From the NCBI GenBank assembly GCA_015501585.1, contig JADNRY010000002.1, positions 930,001 through 994,000 of the forward strand: a DNA stretch of 64,000 nt. Direction: 5' to 3'. How positions within the stretch are numbered: the stretch's first letter is position 1; each line of letters starts with the position of its first letter. The notes below the pieces were generated by a model. The model did not search any database. It had not been told where the DNA came from and saw only the letters and a list, made by a program, of their open reading frames with translations. Origin of the DNA: Rhodocollybia butyracea (lineage: Eukaryota > Basidiomycota > Agaricomycetes > Agaricales > Omphalotaceae). Positions 31,399 to 42,379 of the stretch are shown here, one piece after another. The position numbers and the translations under genes were made by a program.

Positions 31399-33220
31399 AT
31401 GTCATCAGCTTCTTGGCCACCCCAGCTAAAGTTAGTCTGACTCGATAACTTTTTTTGCCCCCGTTTTAATACCGGCGATGTAGAGAATGGGTTGCGAAAT
31501 GCTTAGGACAAATGACGGACAGTAATAGAAAGGAAGCACAAGATGAACTAAGACAGGTAATTGCAGATGCGTTTGCGGCACATACTTTGTGGACGACAGA
31601 TTGGAACGGCGTGCAACTTCAAAGGTCTGCCCACAAATTCTGTCGCCAATCCTTGATCCTCCTCTGTGCTCACAACCCCTCTCAGCCTTCTACCAAAGCC
31701 GACACCTACTCTTAAACGCAAGATGTCCGTCTTCCTATTTTATCAGATCCCGAATGTTTACTCTATTATCCACAGGAATGATAACTCTACCGTCAACAAG
31801 AAAGCCAAAAAGTCCTCATCTCTCAAGCAGGTCACAGCCGGTACAGCATCCCTGGACCTGAATGATCAAGCCCTCCTCAACCGCAGAGCCGAGCGATTCC
31901 AACGAGAGCACGAAATTGAACGACAGAAGTCGAGAAGCTCATTTTTAAAGGCGAATTCTCACAATGCTCATCTCTTCAGTAACAATTCTTGGACTTCTTC
32001 TCGCTCAGCATCTCCTTATGGGACACCCGATGCACCAGAAGCAGACCCGGTGCGTATAGCGGACTATCCTCACTCTACCACTAATGGTGCAAATAGAACG
32101 TCATCGACTGGGACCGGTTCACCATAGTCGGGACTTCGAGTGAAACCTTCAAGGACTATTTACGCTTAACAGATGTGCGCGTCTTTTTTAGGGTGCTGGA
32201 TAGTCTGATATTCGACTCAAATGCGTGGCTAGGAACCGAAACCAGAAACAATTAGACCCTATGCTGTTCTACAAGAAACCTTGGTGCAACTCAAGAAACG
32301 ATGGAGAGAAAAATGTTCATATGCTTGGATATGCAATCAGCTAAAGAGTCTCCGTCAGGATCTCACTGTGCGTCGGTCTTTTTCTTTTTTTCAATATACT
32401 GGGCTTTGCGCTTCTATTTTTCTTGTCTTTCGTAGGTCCAGAGAATAAAAAATGAATTTACGGTGCAAGTCTACGAGATACACGCGCGTATGGCATTGGA
32501 AAGCGTATGCCGTTTTCCTTTCGTATCCTTTCATTGCTTGAAATATGAATCCAGAATGATATGGTCGAATATAATCAATGTCAAGCATCACTGAAGGCGC
32601 TCTACGAACTTGGAATACCTGGAAAAGTGGAAGAGTTCACGGGATATCGTATCCTTATGTTGCTACACGGGCGTAACAGAAGCGGTAAATCGCCATTTTT
32701 TTTAACAGTGATCCTACTAAGTTTATTTACCTCCGGCAGAGCTCAATCTATTCGTAGGTCAACTAACACCTAGACAGAAAGTCGATCCCGCTGTGCGACA
32801 TGCTCTTGATGTTCAACGTTCTCTCTCAATGGGCAATTATCATGCTCTGTTTCTTCTTTATCTGAATGCCCCCAATATGGGTGCCTACATCATGGATCAT
32901 TTTATTTCTCGAGAGAGAGTCAAGGCATTAATAGTAATGGCAAAAGCGTACGTAACAGCTCTTTGATAGCGTACCCCTTTTCATCTTATCTCTGTCTTGT
33001 TAGTTATCGGACGCTATCTGTATCTTTTATTCACACCGAGCTTGCGTTTGATGATGTGGATTCTACAATCAAATTCCTGGAAGAACACAAGGCAGCATAC
33101 TTTACGAACCCAAACAGTCCCACCGCCGAGAAAAATCTGGAATGCAAATCAGCGGCGACACATCTGGCGCAGGTGTACGAGGAGAGGTATCGCAGAGTAG
33201 GGATCAAGGGAGCCATATAA
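31399..33220 (+). CDS. THP3: SAC3/GANP-domain protein, Thp3/LENG8 family
   Basis: Nuclear protein linking transcription elongation and mRNA processing; yeast Thp3 acts with Csn12. Exon 1 MSSASWPPQLK joins WVAKCLGQMTDSNRKEAQDE and AAHTLWTTDWNGVQLQS. A Ser/Asn-rich linker follows (about 31800-32080; includes RRAERFQREHEIERQKSR). The SAC3 domain reads DWDRFTIVGTSSETFKDYLR, IRPYAVLQETLVQLKKRWRE, YAWICNQLKSLRQDLTVQRI, VQVYEIHARMALESNDMVEY, NQCQASLKALYELGIPG, YRILMLLHGRN, and NAPNMGAYIMDHFI. A winged-helix end (FIHTELAFDDVDSTIKFLEE) follows. The motif order matches LENG8/Thp3 rather than the larger Sac3 export factor. It converges on the C2H2-like gene with 195 bp between the stops. Confidence 0.88.
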
Positions 33221-33415
33221 CATCTGTAAATTTATTGATTCTTACACCTTCATTTCATTGTTTTGCTCTGGATGTAATGTCATTGATGAAACTTCTTTGA
33301 GCATGGGAAGCAGCGTGAATAATGTATACAACACACGTAGGTAGTCTAGGTACAACTACTAAGTAAAAGCTAATATAGGTTTGGGAACAAAAATGAAAGT
33401 TGATGCAAGAAAACT

Positions 33416-34555
33416 TTATTTCCCAAGGATGCCATCTGCCCTCAACTGGTCGACTCGTGCACTGAAAACTTCGTAGTCCATGGAAGAGGGTGGGATATGC
33501 CCAAACTCTTCCGGATTTTGCAAATGAAAAGGCGTAGAAACTATTTTTCGCCAAGGTCGTTTCCAGATTATCCAGTCATCCTGGAGCTCTGAACGCTCTG
33601 GATGCCACTTGGTATCTTTCTTTCCAGGAAAGCCCTCGCGAACCGGAAGATCTTCGAAAGATATTTCCTCCTTCTCCACTTTCTCTTCCTCCTCGGTCTT
33701 TTTGGAGTCTTCGTCTTTGGGCATTGTGATCAAGCGCAGACGATTAGAATTACGGATTTTTTGGGGCGATTGAAGAGCTGCAATTTCAACGAGATGGGGT
33801 GAATAGGGAGAGGGTTGTTCAAGTAGACGAGGAGTAGACGGTGGAGGGGGCGTCAAAGGCTCTGAATAACTAGGAGCTGGACCAATGAGGTCAAGATGGG
33901 TAACAACATCAGGTAACGAGGGGGGGTCTTCGATGTGGATATACGATCCTAAACCCCATGATGGAAGTAACTGGCCCTCCTTATCCAGATGTCCCAATTC
34001 CAAGCCAATGCATTCATTATGAACAGATTGCAAGTGGTTCACAAGTAACTCATTGCTTTCTAGTGGAGTAATAATTTGGCATGCCTTGAATGGACATGGA
34101 AGGGGAATGCTCGACATATGTACCAACATCAAGTGTTGTTCAAGACTGTGGCGGGATGGTTGAATGTGATTAGCACATCGAAATGGACAACGGTATTCCT
34201 TTCGTGTTACTGCTTTGCCAGAAGATGTCTGAAGAAAAATATAAAGTGCAGAATCTAATGTTGAGACCCTTGAGCAATGGGGAAGGGATTTATGAACATA
34301 ACTTGCCTGTCCATTTTTGCGAGTATACAAAACCGTGCAGTGTTCACGGAGAATATGCTAGATTATGAGCGTGAATTAGAGCATAAAATGATTGAAGAAT
34401 TGACCCACCAGTCTGTATGTCTCCCAACAAGCAAGCACGGTAGTGCATGGTGGCTGCTCTGGGACTGATATTGGACATCTTAAACCTTGCTCCAACATGG
34501 TTTTTCTGGCAAGTTCAATAACCGAGCTTGTTGTGAGAGTCGCAGCTGTGGACAT
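33416..34555 (-). CDS. Hypothetical protein with C2H2-like finger residues
   Basis: I do not recognise the family. Exon 1 from 34555 reads MSTAATLTTSSVIELARKTM and GLRCPISVPEQPPCTTVLAC, ending WETYRL. A 180-nt intron (34408-34229) leads in frame to TSSGKAVTRKEYRCPFRCAN. Two Cys-pair/His clusters follow: YRCPFRCANHIQ...SLEQHLMLVHM and LPCPFKACQII...LVNHLQSVH. These resemble degenerate C2H2 fingers. The rest is Pro-rich (PSYSEPLTPPPPSTPRLLEQ) and then acidic/basic. The C-terminus (RPWRKIVSTPFHLQNPEEFG..FSARVDQLRADGILGK) may be conserved. A DNA- or RNA-binding role is a guess. It lies just downstream of VMS1 on the same strand. Confidence 0.65.
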
Positions 34556-34774
34556 TACACATGAAGTAATGGCATCGGTATACTGTAGGAAATATCTGTC
34601 CGATTGAACTACCCTGCTTGGTGATGAGGAAGAGGCTAAAAAGTCACGCGTGACATTTGGACTACTTATAATTTTTATCATTATGATAAGTAAAACTACC
34701 AAAAACTACTAGATTATAATTTCTGATTTATCTCTCGATTATCAGATCTACAATTAACGCAACCTACTGTAAAC

Positions 34775-36859
34775 CTACTTTTGAACTTGTTTTAATCTTG
34801 CTTCAGCAGCTCTAGCTCTCCTCTCTCGTTCAATCTTGGCTCTCATCTCTGGTGTCAACCCCGCTATACCTGCTATATCACCTGCTCCTCCACCAAGCTT
34901 TTGTGGACCACTCGATGGTGTTGAAACACTCGGTACTTCCACAACAATCTCTGGTTTTTCCTTCGGTTTTTCCTTCGCCTCTCGCTCTTTAACTCGATCC
35001 TTAAGCCCTTTCCGTCTAGCCTTTTTCTTCTCTTCGCGTTCATCTTCCATCTCCTTGCTCAACGCGCTCGGGATATTGGCATCACCAAACCAATCCCACC
35101 ATTCTGGATGTGCACCAGCAATCCGACGGAAAACATCGCGGACGCCACGAGACTGCGCGAGATTGTATGCGGTTTGTCGGCGCTTGTCAGGTCCTTCACT
35201 AGAATCCTCAAGGTCTCCTTCCTGATCTATCCGCGGGACTAGTATAGTTGGATCTGCGCGCATTTCCAACAGCCAGTTCGTAACGTCTTCTTCATCCGAG
35301 TAGGCGGCGAGTTGCAGCAGTGTAGCGGTGCGTTTCTCGCCAGCCCACTCTGGTATTCGAGCATCGAGGCCTCCAAGGTTTTCCCCTTCCCGTTCCCAAA
35401 AGGCCTTCAGAGGTTCGAGTCTCCCTTTGCTGACCATTTCCAGCAGTCGAGACCATTTTTCTCGCAGTGCTTCTTCCTCTTTGCTCAGTTTGATAGGTTT
35501 GATTTTGGGTTTGTCTGGAGTTGCTGGACGAACCGGGGGTATCGGTTTGGGTTTTGGGAGTGATGCGAGGTAAGCTTCGTCTTGCGCACGGAGAGCTTCT
35601 TCAGTAAAGTGAGAGACTTTGACCCTCGTTAATTCCAAAAGACAACGGGATAGTTCAGATTGCGTCTGGGGCTATATAAGCATCTGGATTAGGACCCCAC
35701 TGGAAAGATAGACCTACCGGGCGTCGAGTAGGGAAAGGAAATGTCCGTAGACGGTCATCACCTTTCGATATTGACGATCCTTCATAACCAAGAAAAATTT
35801 TGCGGTTACTACCGGTGGCTCTGATAAATATTAGATCGCATTCGTTGATATCGTCTTCCCAATCTGACAAAAGATTACGAATGTCCTATAAAATGGTCAA
35901 CATAGTCTGGTGGGGAAGGTGTGGAAAACACACATCTTGCAAAGCTTGTTCACCATATCGTCTCAGAACTGCGCCAGCACTTTTGGCGTTACCCTTGGCG
36001 TTGTCGTTGAGACCTTGCGATCCACCTTGTTTCCTACGAGCTGCCCAACCAAAAGTTAGAAAAGCATATACAGTGAATGTTCCAACTAACTGGTATATCT
36101 ATGAAATGTTTTATGCCTCAATACCTCCGTATCGAGTACAGGTTTTTTCTGTTTCTTAGGCTGTACTTCGTCTTCTTGTCCTGCTTTACTAACACGCACG
36201 ACAGCGCCAGCAAAATGTCCTCCTGCAACCATGAACATGGCCCATCGGCGACCTCCGGAAATCGGTGTCTGTATGTCTTTCAATGCTTCAAGGTAGCTGT
36301 CCTCTGGCGTATCATGGGGAAATAGTGTTCGATAGACTCCGATTTGGGTAGAGGGTGGAGAGTGGAACCACGAGAGAGCAGTTCGAGGTATTCTTCGTGC
36401 AGAAGAATCCGGGGAAGTACTAGTACGCGTTTTATGCTTGCTGATAAGGGTAGAAACAGCGTCACGCTCAGAGTCCGATTCTGTTCCTTCATCACTGGAG
36501 GATTCTGAGCCAGATAAGGAGTCCTCGAGAGCTGAAAGACATGGTTGATTTTTGGCTTTCTGCAAAAATGCTCACATACCATCGATAAGCTGAGTGAAAT
36601 CGAATTCTGATATGGGCTGGCTTCCATTCAATCGGTTTTTGACATTGTACCGATGCCAATCCGATCTATAATGAGCTCTTTGTTGTTCTAGATTTGAAAA
36701 AGTAGCTCCTAAGCAAATGTTGCAGGCTGTTGGTATGGAATTTGACGAAGGTTGGACAGTGGGTTCCGGGGACGGAGGCTTCTGAGCTGTGGGAGAATTT
36801 CGTGGTACAAGCGACTGCAAAAGTTCTGCAGGAAGCGAGTAGATATGATATATGGACAT
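34775..36859 (-). CDS. VMS1: Vms1/ANKZF1-type peptidyl-tRNA hydrolase
   Basis: Ribosome quality-control factor that releases nascent chains from stalled 60S subunits, and recruits Cdc48. From 36859: MSIYHIYSLPAELLQSLVPR, a C2H2 finger (CNICLGATFSNLEQQRAHYR..WHRYN), VLRF1 domain entries WFHSPPSTQIGVYRTLFPHD, RRWAMFMVAGGHFAGAVVRV, and HKTFHRYTTRRKQGGSQGLN with the catalytic-site Gln, then AGAVLRRYGEQALQDDIRNL. Ankyrin repeats follow (TLLQLAAYSDEEDVTNWLLE; QTAYNLAQSRGVRDVFRRI), then a charged coiled coil and VIM-like end ERERRARAAEARLKQVQK. All expected modules are present. Divergent from SEC53. Confidence 0.93.
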
Positions 36860-37039
36860 GACTGGATTGAAGAAAAGGATATGTTCGAAATTCCCGGTGC
36901 TCAGAGTCACTTATAAGTGAAGCTGAACGGTTCCGGGAAAACTCAAGATGATGAAGATTGACTTCGAGCGCTAATCCGGGGTTGAGATAGACGCGCAAAG
37001 CTCGGTTCCACGTTCTCCCTCACTCTTGACACACACGCG
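36860..37039. promoter_or_regulatory. Bidirectional promoter VMS1 / SEC53
   Basis: 180 bp separate the two divergent starts. I see no clear box beyond AT-rich stretches. The shared region implies at least coordinated chromatin opening. Confidence 0.4.
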
Positions 37040-38122
37040 ATGGTTTCTTCAGATTTTGCAGACAGGCCTTTGAACAAACTTGTTCTTTTTGACGTTGATG
37101 GAACGCTCTCTCCCGCGCGCCAGGTATATCGTCTTTCACTTTCGCCTTTCGCGCATCAAGATTGAACATTTCCAAGGGTGCATCCCCAGCTATGATCAGC
37201 GTCTTGAGAGATCTCAGAAAGAAGGTCGCTATTGGATTTGTCGGAGGCTCCGATCTTGTTAAGATCTCCGAACAGCTTGCTGCGGGTGGGAGCAACGGTT
37301 AGAATAACTTCCTCTCGGCGTACTAGCTGTTTATATTGCCACGGACAGCCGTCGAAGATTTCGATTTCGCATTCGCAGAAAATGGACTTACAGCGTACAG
37401 GATGGGAAAACCTTTAGCTTCTGAATCATTTATCAATTTCCTTGGTGAAGAAAAATACAAGCCCCTGGTCAACTTTATTCTACACTATGTCGCCGACTTG
37501 GATATACCCATCAAACGGTTGGATTTCCCTCCAATCGACGGAGTGCTCGTACTCATGTCTTTTTTTGCAGCGGAACGTTTGTGGAATTCCGTAACGGAAT
37601 GATCAACGTCAGTCCCATCGGCCGTAATGCGACGTTGGTATCGTTTCATTGCAAATAACGTTCACTTCTAATACTCATTCTTTAGTATTGCGGAAAGGAA
37701 CGAATTTAACGCGTATGACCAGGTAATCTGAGCGTGATTTGTGGAATTTGTGTGTCTCTTACACCGTACGATAGCAACACGGTGTTCGAGCGGCCTTCAT
37801 CAAGGTCTTAAAGGAGAAATTTCCCGACTATGGCTTGGTCTACGCGATCGGTGGTCAAATCTCATTCGATATATTCCCTGAAGGCTGGGACAAGACCTAC
37901 GCGTTGAGACATGTCGAACGGGAAGGCTTTGAAGAAATTCACTTCTTTGGTGATAAAACTGACAAGGTTCATCTTATTTGTTCTTCTCGTAACTGGTCTC
38001 AATGATTGCGCCTTCAGGGTGGTAACGACCACGAAATATATATGGATCAACGCACCATCGGGCACTCTGTTACTAGCCCAGAAGATACCACTCGGAGGCT
38101 CAAGGAACTTTTCCAAATCTAA
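37040..38122 (+). CDS. SEC53: Phosphomannomutase
   Basis: Cytosolic enzyme that converts mannose-6-phosphate to mannose-1-phosphate for GDP-mannose, feeding glycosylation and GPI anchors. The start [20 protein letters not shown] carries the HAD nucleophile motif DVDGT, followed by LSPARQ. Exon 2 gives [20 protein letters not shown] and [14 protein letters not shown]. Next: [19 protein letters not shown], spliced to [30 protein letters not shown] and [20 protein letters not shown]. The end is [20 protein letters not shown] with the Mg-binding GDKT..GGND block and a terminal LKELFQI. All catalytic motifs are intact, length about 255, seven or so exons. Confidence 0.97.
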
Positions 38123-38715
38123 CCATTGTTGAATGAAAAGTGAACGGACAGACTAGAAGTACTAATGGGATGCAATAACTCCCTTAACATACCATAAAGC
38201 TGCAATCACAACAATTTACTTAAAACGAGCAGAAACTCACCTCCTGGTATCGGCCAATGACAACTCCTCCGTACTGTTCTCAATAACGAAAGGTTAGGTG
38301 ATTACCACTATGCCGAAGTGCTAGTCCGTCCAAAACTTAGTTCTCGTAAATTTGTAAACCCTCAATGTATATCGAAAGCGCCTCTTTTCGCCGCTGCTGG
38401 AGGACCCCGGGGAAAGACATTCAATGGTTCAAATAAAAATAACTTCACAAGCAAAGGCCACCAGGAAGTCTGCGATAAAAATGGAACGCTTGAGGCGAAA
38501 CGGCAAGACTACCTGATGGCATTGACTCAAGTGATGCATCGGGGTTTCTCTCGGTGATCCTGCAAGCTTGAGGAAAACAAAATGGACTTAGTTTACATAG
38601 CGCTCCGGATCCAAGCTGATCCAAGCCGGGAGTATATGCACGTCAAAACTGAAAATTAGGTTAGGATAAAAATGAAGGTGATCTCCTCACCTTATTTTAT
38701 GGTCCTGCCCTCTCC
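38123..38715. other. Intergenic region before FMO copy 1
   Basis: No confident gene. Minus-strand strings with possible splice sites exist at 38180-38290, but no start or conserved motif supports them. Homology with the flank of FMO copy 2 begins at about 38680. Confidence 0.35.
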
Positions 38716-40880
38716 ATGTCAGATCCTCGAGCGTCCTCCGTCGTTATTCTCGGTAGCGGCGCTGCTGGTCTAATTACTGGTGAGTTCCCCTGCTCGTGTA
38801 TAGGTCAAATAACTTATCCTGGCTAGCGTACACTCTACTGCAAGATGGTTTTACAAACGTTACAGTAATCACAAGAGATTCAACTCCTGGCGGTGTCTGG
38901 GCGGACGAGCGCATATATCCTGGTCTGACCATCAACAAGTTGAATTCTTATCGTTCGTCTTTTTCTTTCTGACAATATGCAGTGTCCACGGCGAATTCAG
39001 ATTTTGTGCACTACAAATGCCTCCTGCTCGAGACCCGAACGGGCGACTCTCTGGATCCGAGATGCGTGACTACATGCAAAAATTCACAGCTACTTATCTT
39101 CAAGATATCATTCTCTACGGCCTCGAAATATTGCAGGTACTAAGGTCAAATGGTGAAGGTGATCCTGGATGGACTATCAAGGTGCAGGTCGTGAAAACTG
39201 GTGAACAGAAGGCGCTGAAGTTCGATAGAGTGGTCTTGTGTACGGGGGTACGTCAACTTCTTGATCATTCGCGTGCTGACTGAACATTAAACATCGTACT
39301 GGTAGGGCTGCAGTAGACCTCTGGTTCCAAAAGAGCTTTCTCCTTCTGCCGCCAAAGCCACGTCTTTCAAAGGCCGTGTATTTCATTCGTCTACTTTTCG
39401 CTCTCAGTCAAACCACTTGGAAGCAGGGAACAATGAAAGTATGCTTGGGGATGTTGCCGTTATCGGTGGTGGAAAGTCTGCACAAGATGCAGCCGCATAC
39501 CTCGCCAGAAAGGGAATCAAAGTGACGATGGTGTTCGAAACTGTTGATGCTTTTTTCGCTGTTTCAAGACCCCTACCTGATTTCATCCGTCGAAGCCGGT
39601 GAGAAAATTCCACACCCCTCTTACTGCAGTGCATTATGTCCGTTCTAGGTTCTTGAGTTTACTTTCGCCGCATAGTACTCTCGATTCACGTTTAGAGTAA
39701 GTGGTGCAATCCATTTCCTGCAATCGTTCGCATCGTAATTCATTACCAGACGTTTCCTCCATACCACATCACTAGGCAGCAATATCACACATTTCATCTG
39801 GAAGAAGATCATCGCTGGTTCAGTACGGCTTGTTCTTCCACTTTTCAGTCTTTAAGTCATTCAGTTGCAATTACCAGTTCGCTGCTGCGGGAGTAACCGA
39901 TCACTCGCCTCTCAAGAATACCCATGATGCATTTTGGGGGATCAGGATCAATGATGAAGGCATACTTAAGCCAGATGGATTCCACAAACTTGTCAATGCA
40001 GGCAAAATCAAGGTTGTTGCTCCAGCTCGCGTGGCTTCATACTCTTCCGACGGACTTGTACTGAACAATGGCGAAAAAGTTCGCGCGGATACTGTGGTCC
40101 TTGCCACTGGGTATACTTCTTCCTGGCATCCAATCTTTGACGGTAAGTATTATCGTTGTGCAATCGGGAACTACCTCTTATTCTACCTGCTGTAGAGACA
40201 ACTTCGGCCAACTTGGGCTTGAACCGACACCCTCCAGATCCCAATATCTTGAAGGCTGAAAATGAATGGAATAACTATGTCAGCCTTCAGAGCCCCCCTC
40301 ACACACATCCGAGCCATGAGCAGTGGGCTTCGTCCGTATATCGTGGTATTGTCCCAGCTAATAATCTGCTGAACAAAGACTTTGCTATCAACGGTGCTGT
40401 GGTATGTATCTTTCAATGGCACTGTTTACCCATTCGAGCCTTAGCTTTCGTGCTGTAGTTCACTACCAACAACGGGTATGCATTCGAAGTAATGGCCCAC
40501 TGGATCTCGTCCTACTTTCTTGGGGACAAAAATCTCAAACTACCCTCATCTCCTGAAGAAGCATTGGCGCATGCAGATCGGAATAGTGCTTGGCTGAGGA
40601 AGAGATATCCCGGCACGCTGTTATGGGCGAATGAGAGCTATAGCAGCAATCTGGCCTTTTGGACGTTAGTTCCGAGTTACTATCAAACTTTAGCTCAAGT
40701 CTACTGATATATGTATCCCTTTTCAGATGGCCTCAAACCATTGATGAACTGCTGAAGGATATGGGATTGGCAACATACCGAAGTGGAGGCAATTGGCTTA
40801 CTTGGCCATTCAAAGTGATCGAGCTGACGGAGATAGAACACTTGAAGGAGGAGAGAGATGCGATGAGAAAGCTTGGGTAG
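38716..40880 (+). CDS. FAD/NADPH-dependent monooxygenase, copy 1
   Basis: Flavin-containing monooxygenase-like enzyme that likely oxidises N, S or C of a small molecule with NADPH and O2. MSDPRASSVVILGSGAAGLI holds the FAD-binding GxGxxG, then TLLQDGFTNVTVITRDSTPG with VWADERIYPGLTINN. VHGEFRFCALQMPPARDPNG, KFDRVVLCTG, FKGRVFHSS (FMO-type FxGxxxHS) and VAVIGGGKSAQDAAAYLARK (NADPH-binding GxGxxxA-like) follow. ADTVVLATGYTSSWHPIFD is the ATG-containing motif. The end is ERDAMRKLG, stop 40880, about 590 residues over about 11 exons. A near-identical copy lies at 42380. Reading frames in both are open. The intron at 38953 uses GTTGAA as 5' site, where copy 2 has GTGAAT. Confidence 0.9.
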
Positions 40881-42379
40881 TGATACTGCCGTGATATGTA
40901 ATCGCACAGTGCCACCTCGTCCGCTCAGTAACTTGGAAGGATGTGAAGTTGAGATCGATAAGGCCGCTGCGGATTAGCTGATACTGAGATTATCGGGTGA
41001 GCTTCAACATACAAAATCAAGATTATGCATATCTTACTATAGTATTTACTAATTGTACAACGATATTTGTCTAAGCTTCTGAAAGCCTCTTGCTCGACCC
41101 TTTCTTTCTCCACGACGGTTAATGGCAACGGTGAGCTAGACTGGTAGGGAAGAAGCAGAATATGAAGGTGAAGGCGGGATATCTTTAGAGAATGATGTTC
41201 TATCCTACACAGTAGGTGGGATGAAGGTGTCGTAGCATAGTCGTTAGTAAGGCTAATTTTAGAAGCTAAGAGAAGCTACTTGAAGTCGAAATGAGCGGCG
41301 GAACACAGTCAAGGTTTATGCACTTGAGTCGTCAGTTTCTCCTGCTTTATTATCATTTCCTCCACTGCCCGACCCGCTACTTCTGATAAGTATGGTATGT
41401 TCTGTCTGTGACATGTCTACATTGGGGTCTATATTTAGAGGATTGTTTAGCTCTGGGTGGTTTTCTGGAGACTATTGAATCTCTAAGAAATTTCCTCTGT
41501 TGCCAGAGTCTGGTCTTCCCAGTGCCCTCGAGTCCGAAATTGCACTCGTACTGACCCCTCTGAAAGGGAGGCAAAAGCATGATGTTTTTCGTATGCGACA
41601 CAGTCACCGAGCGCGCACGTCTCCTCATTCGTTTTGCGAGCTCACCGGTTTCATGGGCCTGTTTTCCAGCATGTACTGTATATTAAGCTTGTTGTAAAAA
41701 GGAACATACTTCCGCGCATCGCGCGCATGCATGAAACAATGTACGAAAAGTAAAAGATCAGCATAAAGAAATGTGCCGTACGATGAGTCGCTTTGCCCGA
41801 AGATACACCGTGAGCGGCTCACGGTGAGCCAAGTCCACGGGATTTCCGGGACGGGATATCGCATGACATCATAGCGATATTAAGTTTCGCAGTGGCCTCG
41901 CAACCGTATGTGGCTTTTGTGGGGCATGCATCTCTGGAAGGGAGGTGGAGACCTTCAGCATATGGGATGGGGGAGGTCTATGATGGAGGAGGAACAGGGG
42001 GGAAATTCAAGCGCGCCACACAAAAGGTTTAACCGTTCCGGGACGGAGCCTATGACAGTTCCCTCTATGAGGTTGGTAATGGGTCCTCTATCGAGGTTTC
42101 TGATTCAAGGTCAACCTCAGAGGAAACTGCTCAGGCCTATGTTGAAGTTTGTCTATGCGAACCTCGAACAAACCACAGACGCCCGCCCATCGGTAACTGC
42201 AGCACTCCCATTGCTTCAAAAACGCGTACATACTACAAATTAATCAAAGCAGGAACATCGGTACATGGGGGTACATGAGGGTACATGGGGTCCTTGCATT
42301 GCAAATTTATTTTGATCTATATGAAGACGATCTCCTCACCTTATTTCATGGTCCTGCCACCGTCTGCCCCTCCCTCTCC
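40881..42379. other. Spacer of the FMO tandem duplication
   Basis: From 40920 to about 41160 it aligns with the sequence after FMO copy 2 (44590-44830), showing that the duplicated unit extends past the gene. At 41593-41680 lies a POL3 relic. A perfect 21-nt palindrome (CACCGTGAGC G GCTCACGGTG) sits at 41806-41826. Around 42259-42290 GGTACATG.G is repeated three times, just before the homology of copy 2 begins at about 42330. No intact gene. Confidence 0.6.
41593..41680 (-). pseudogene. Relic of a DNA polymerase delta (POL3) exon
   Basis: About 88 bp match POL3 exon sequence at 45809-45905. Shared words include GCGACAC.GTC.CCGAGCGCG, CTTCATTCGTTTTGCGAGCTC-like sequence (CTCATTCGTTTTGCGAGCTC here) and ATGGGCCTGTTTTCCA.CATGT. 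Insertions and deletions break the frame. It sits in the spacer between the monooxygenase copies, in the order and orientation expected if the tandem duplication included the start of the POL3 3' end. Confidence 0.75.

Noticed and set aside
33602..33802. Plus-strand open frames within the C2H2-like gene
   Set aside because: Shadows of the acidic coding region on the minus strand.
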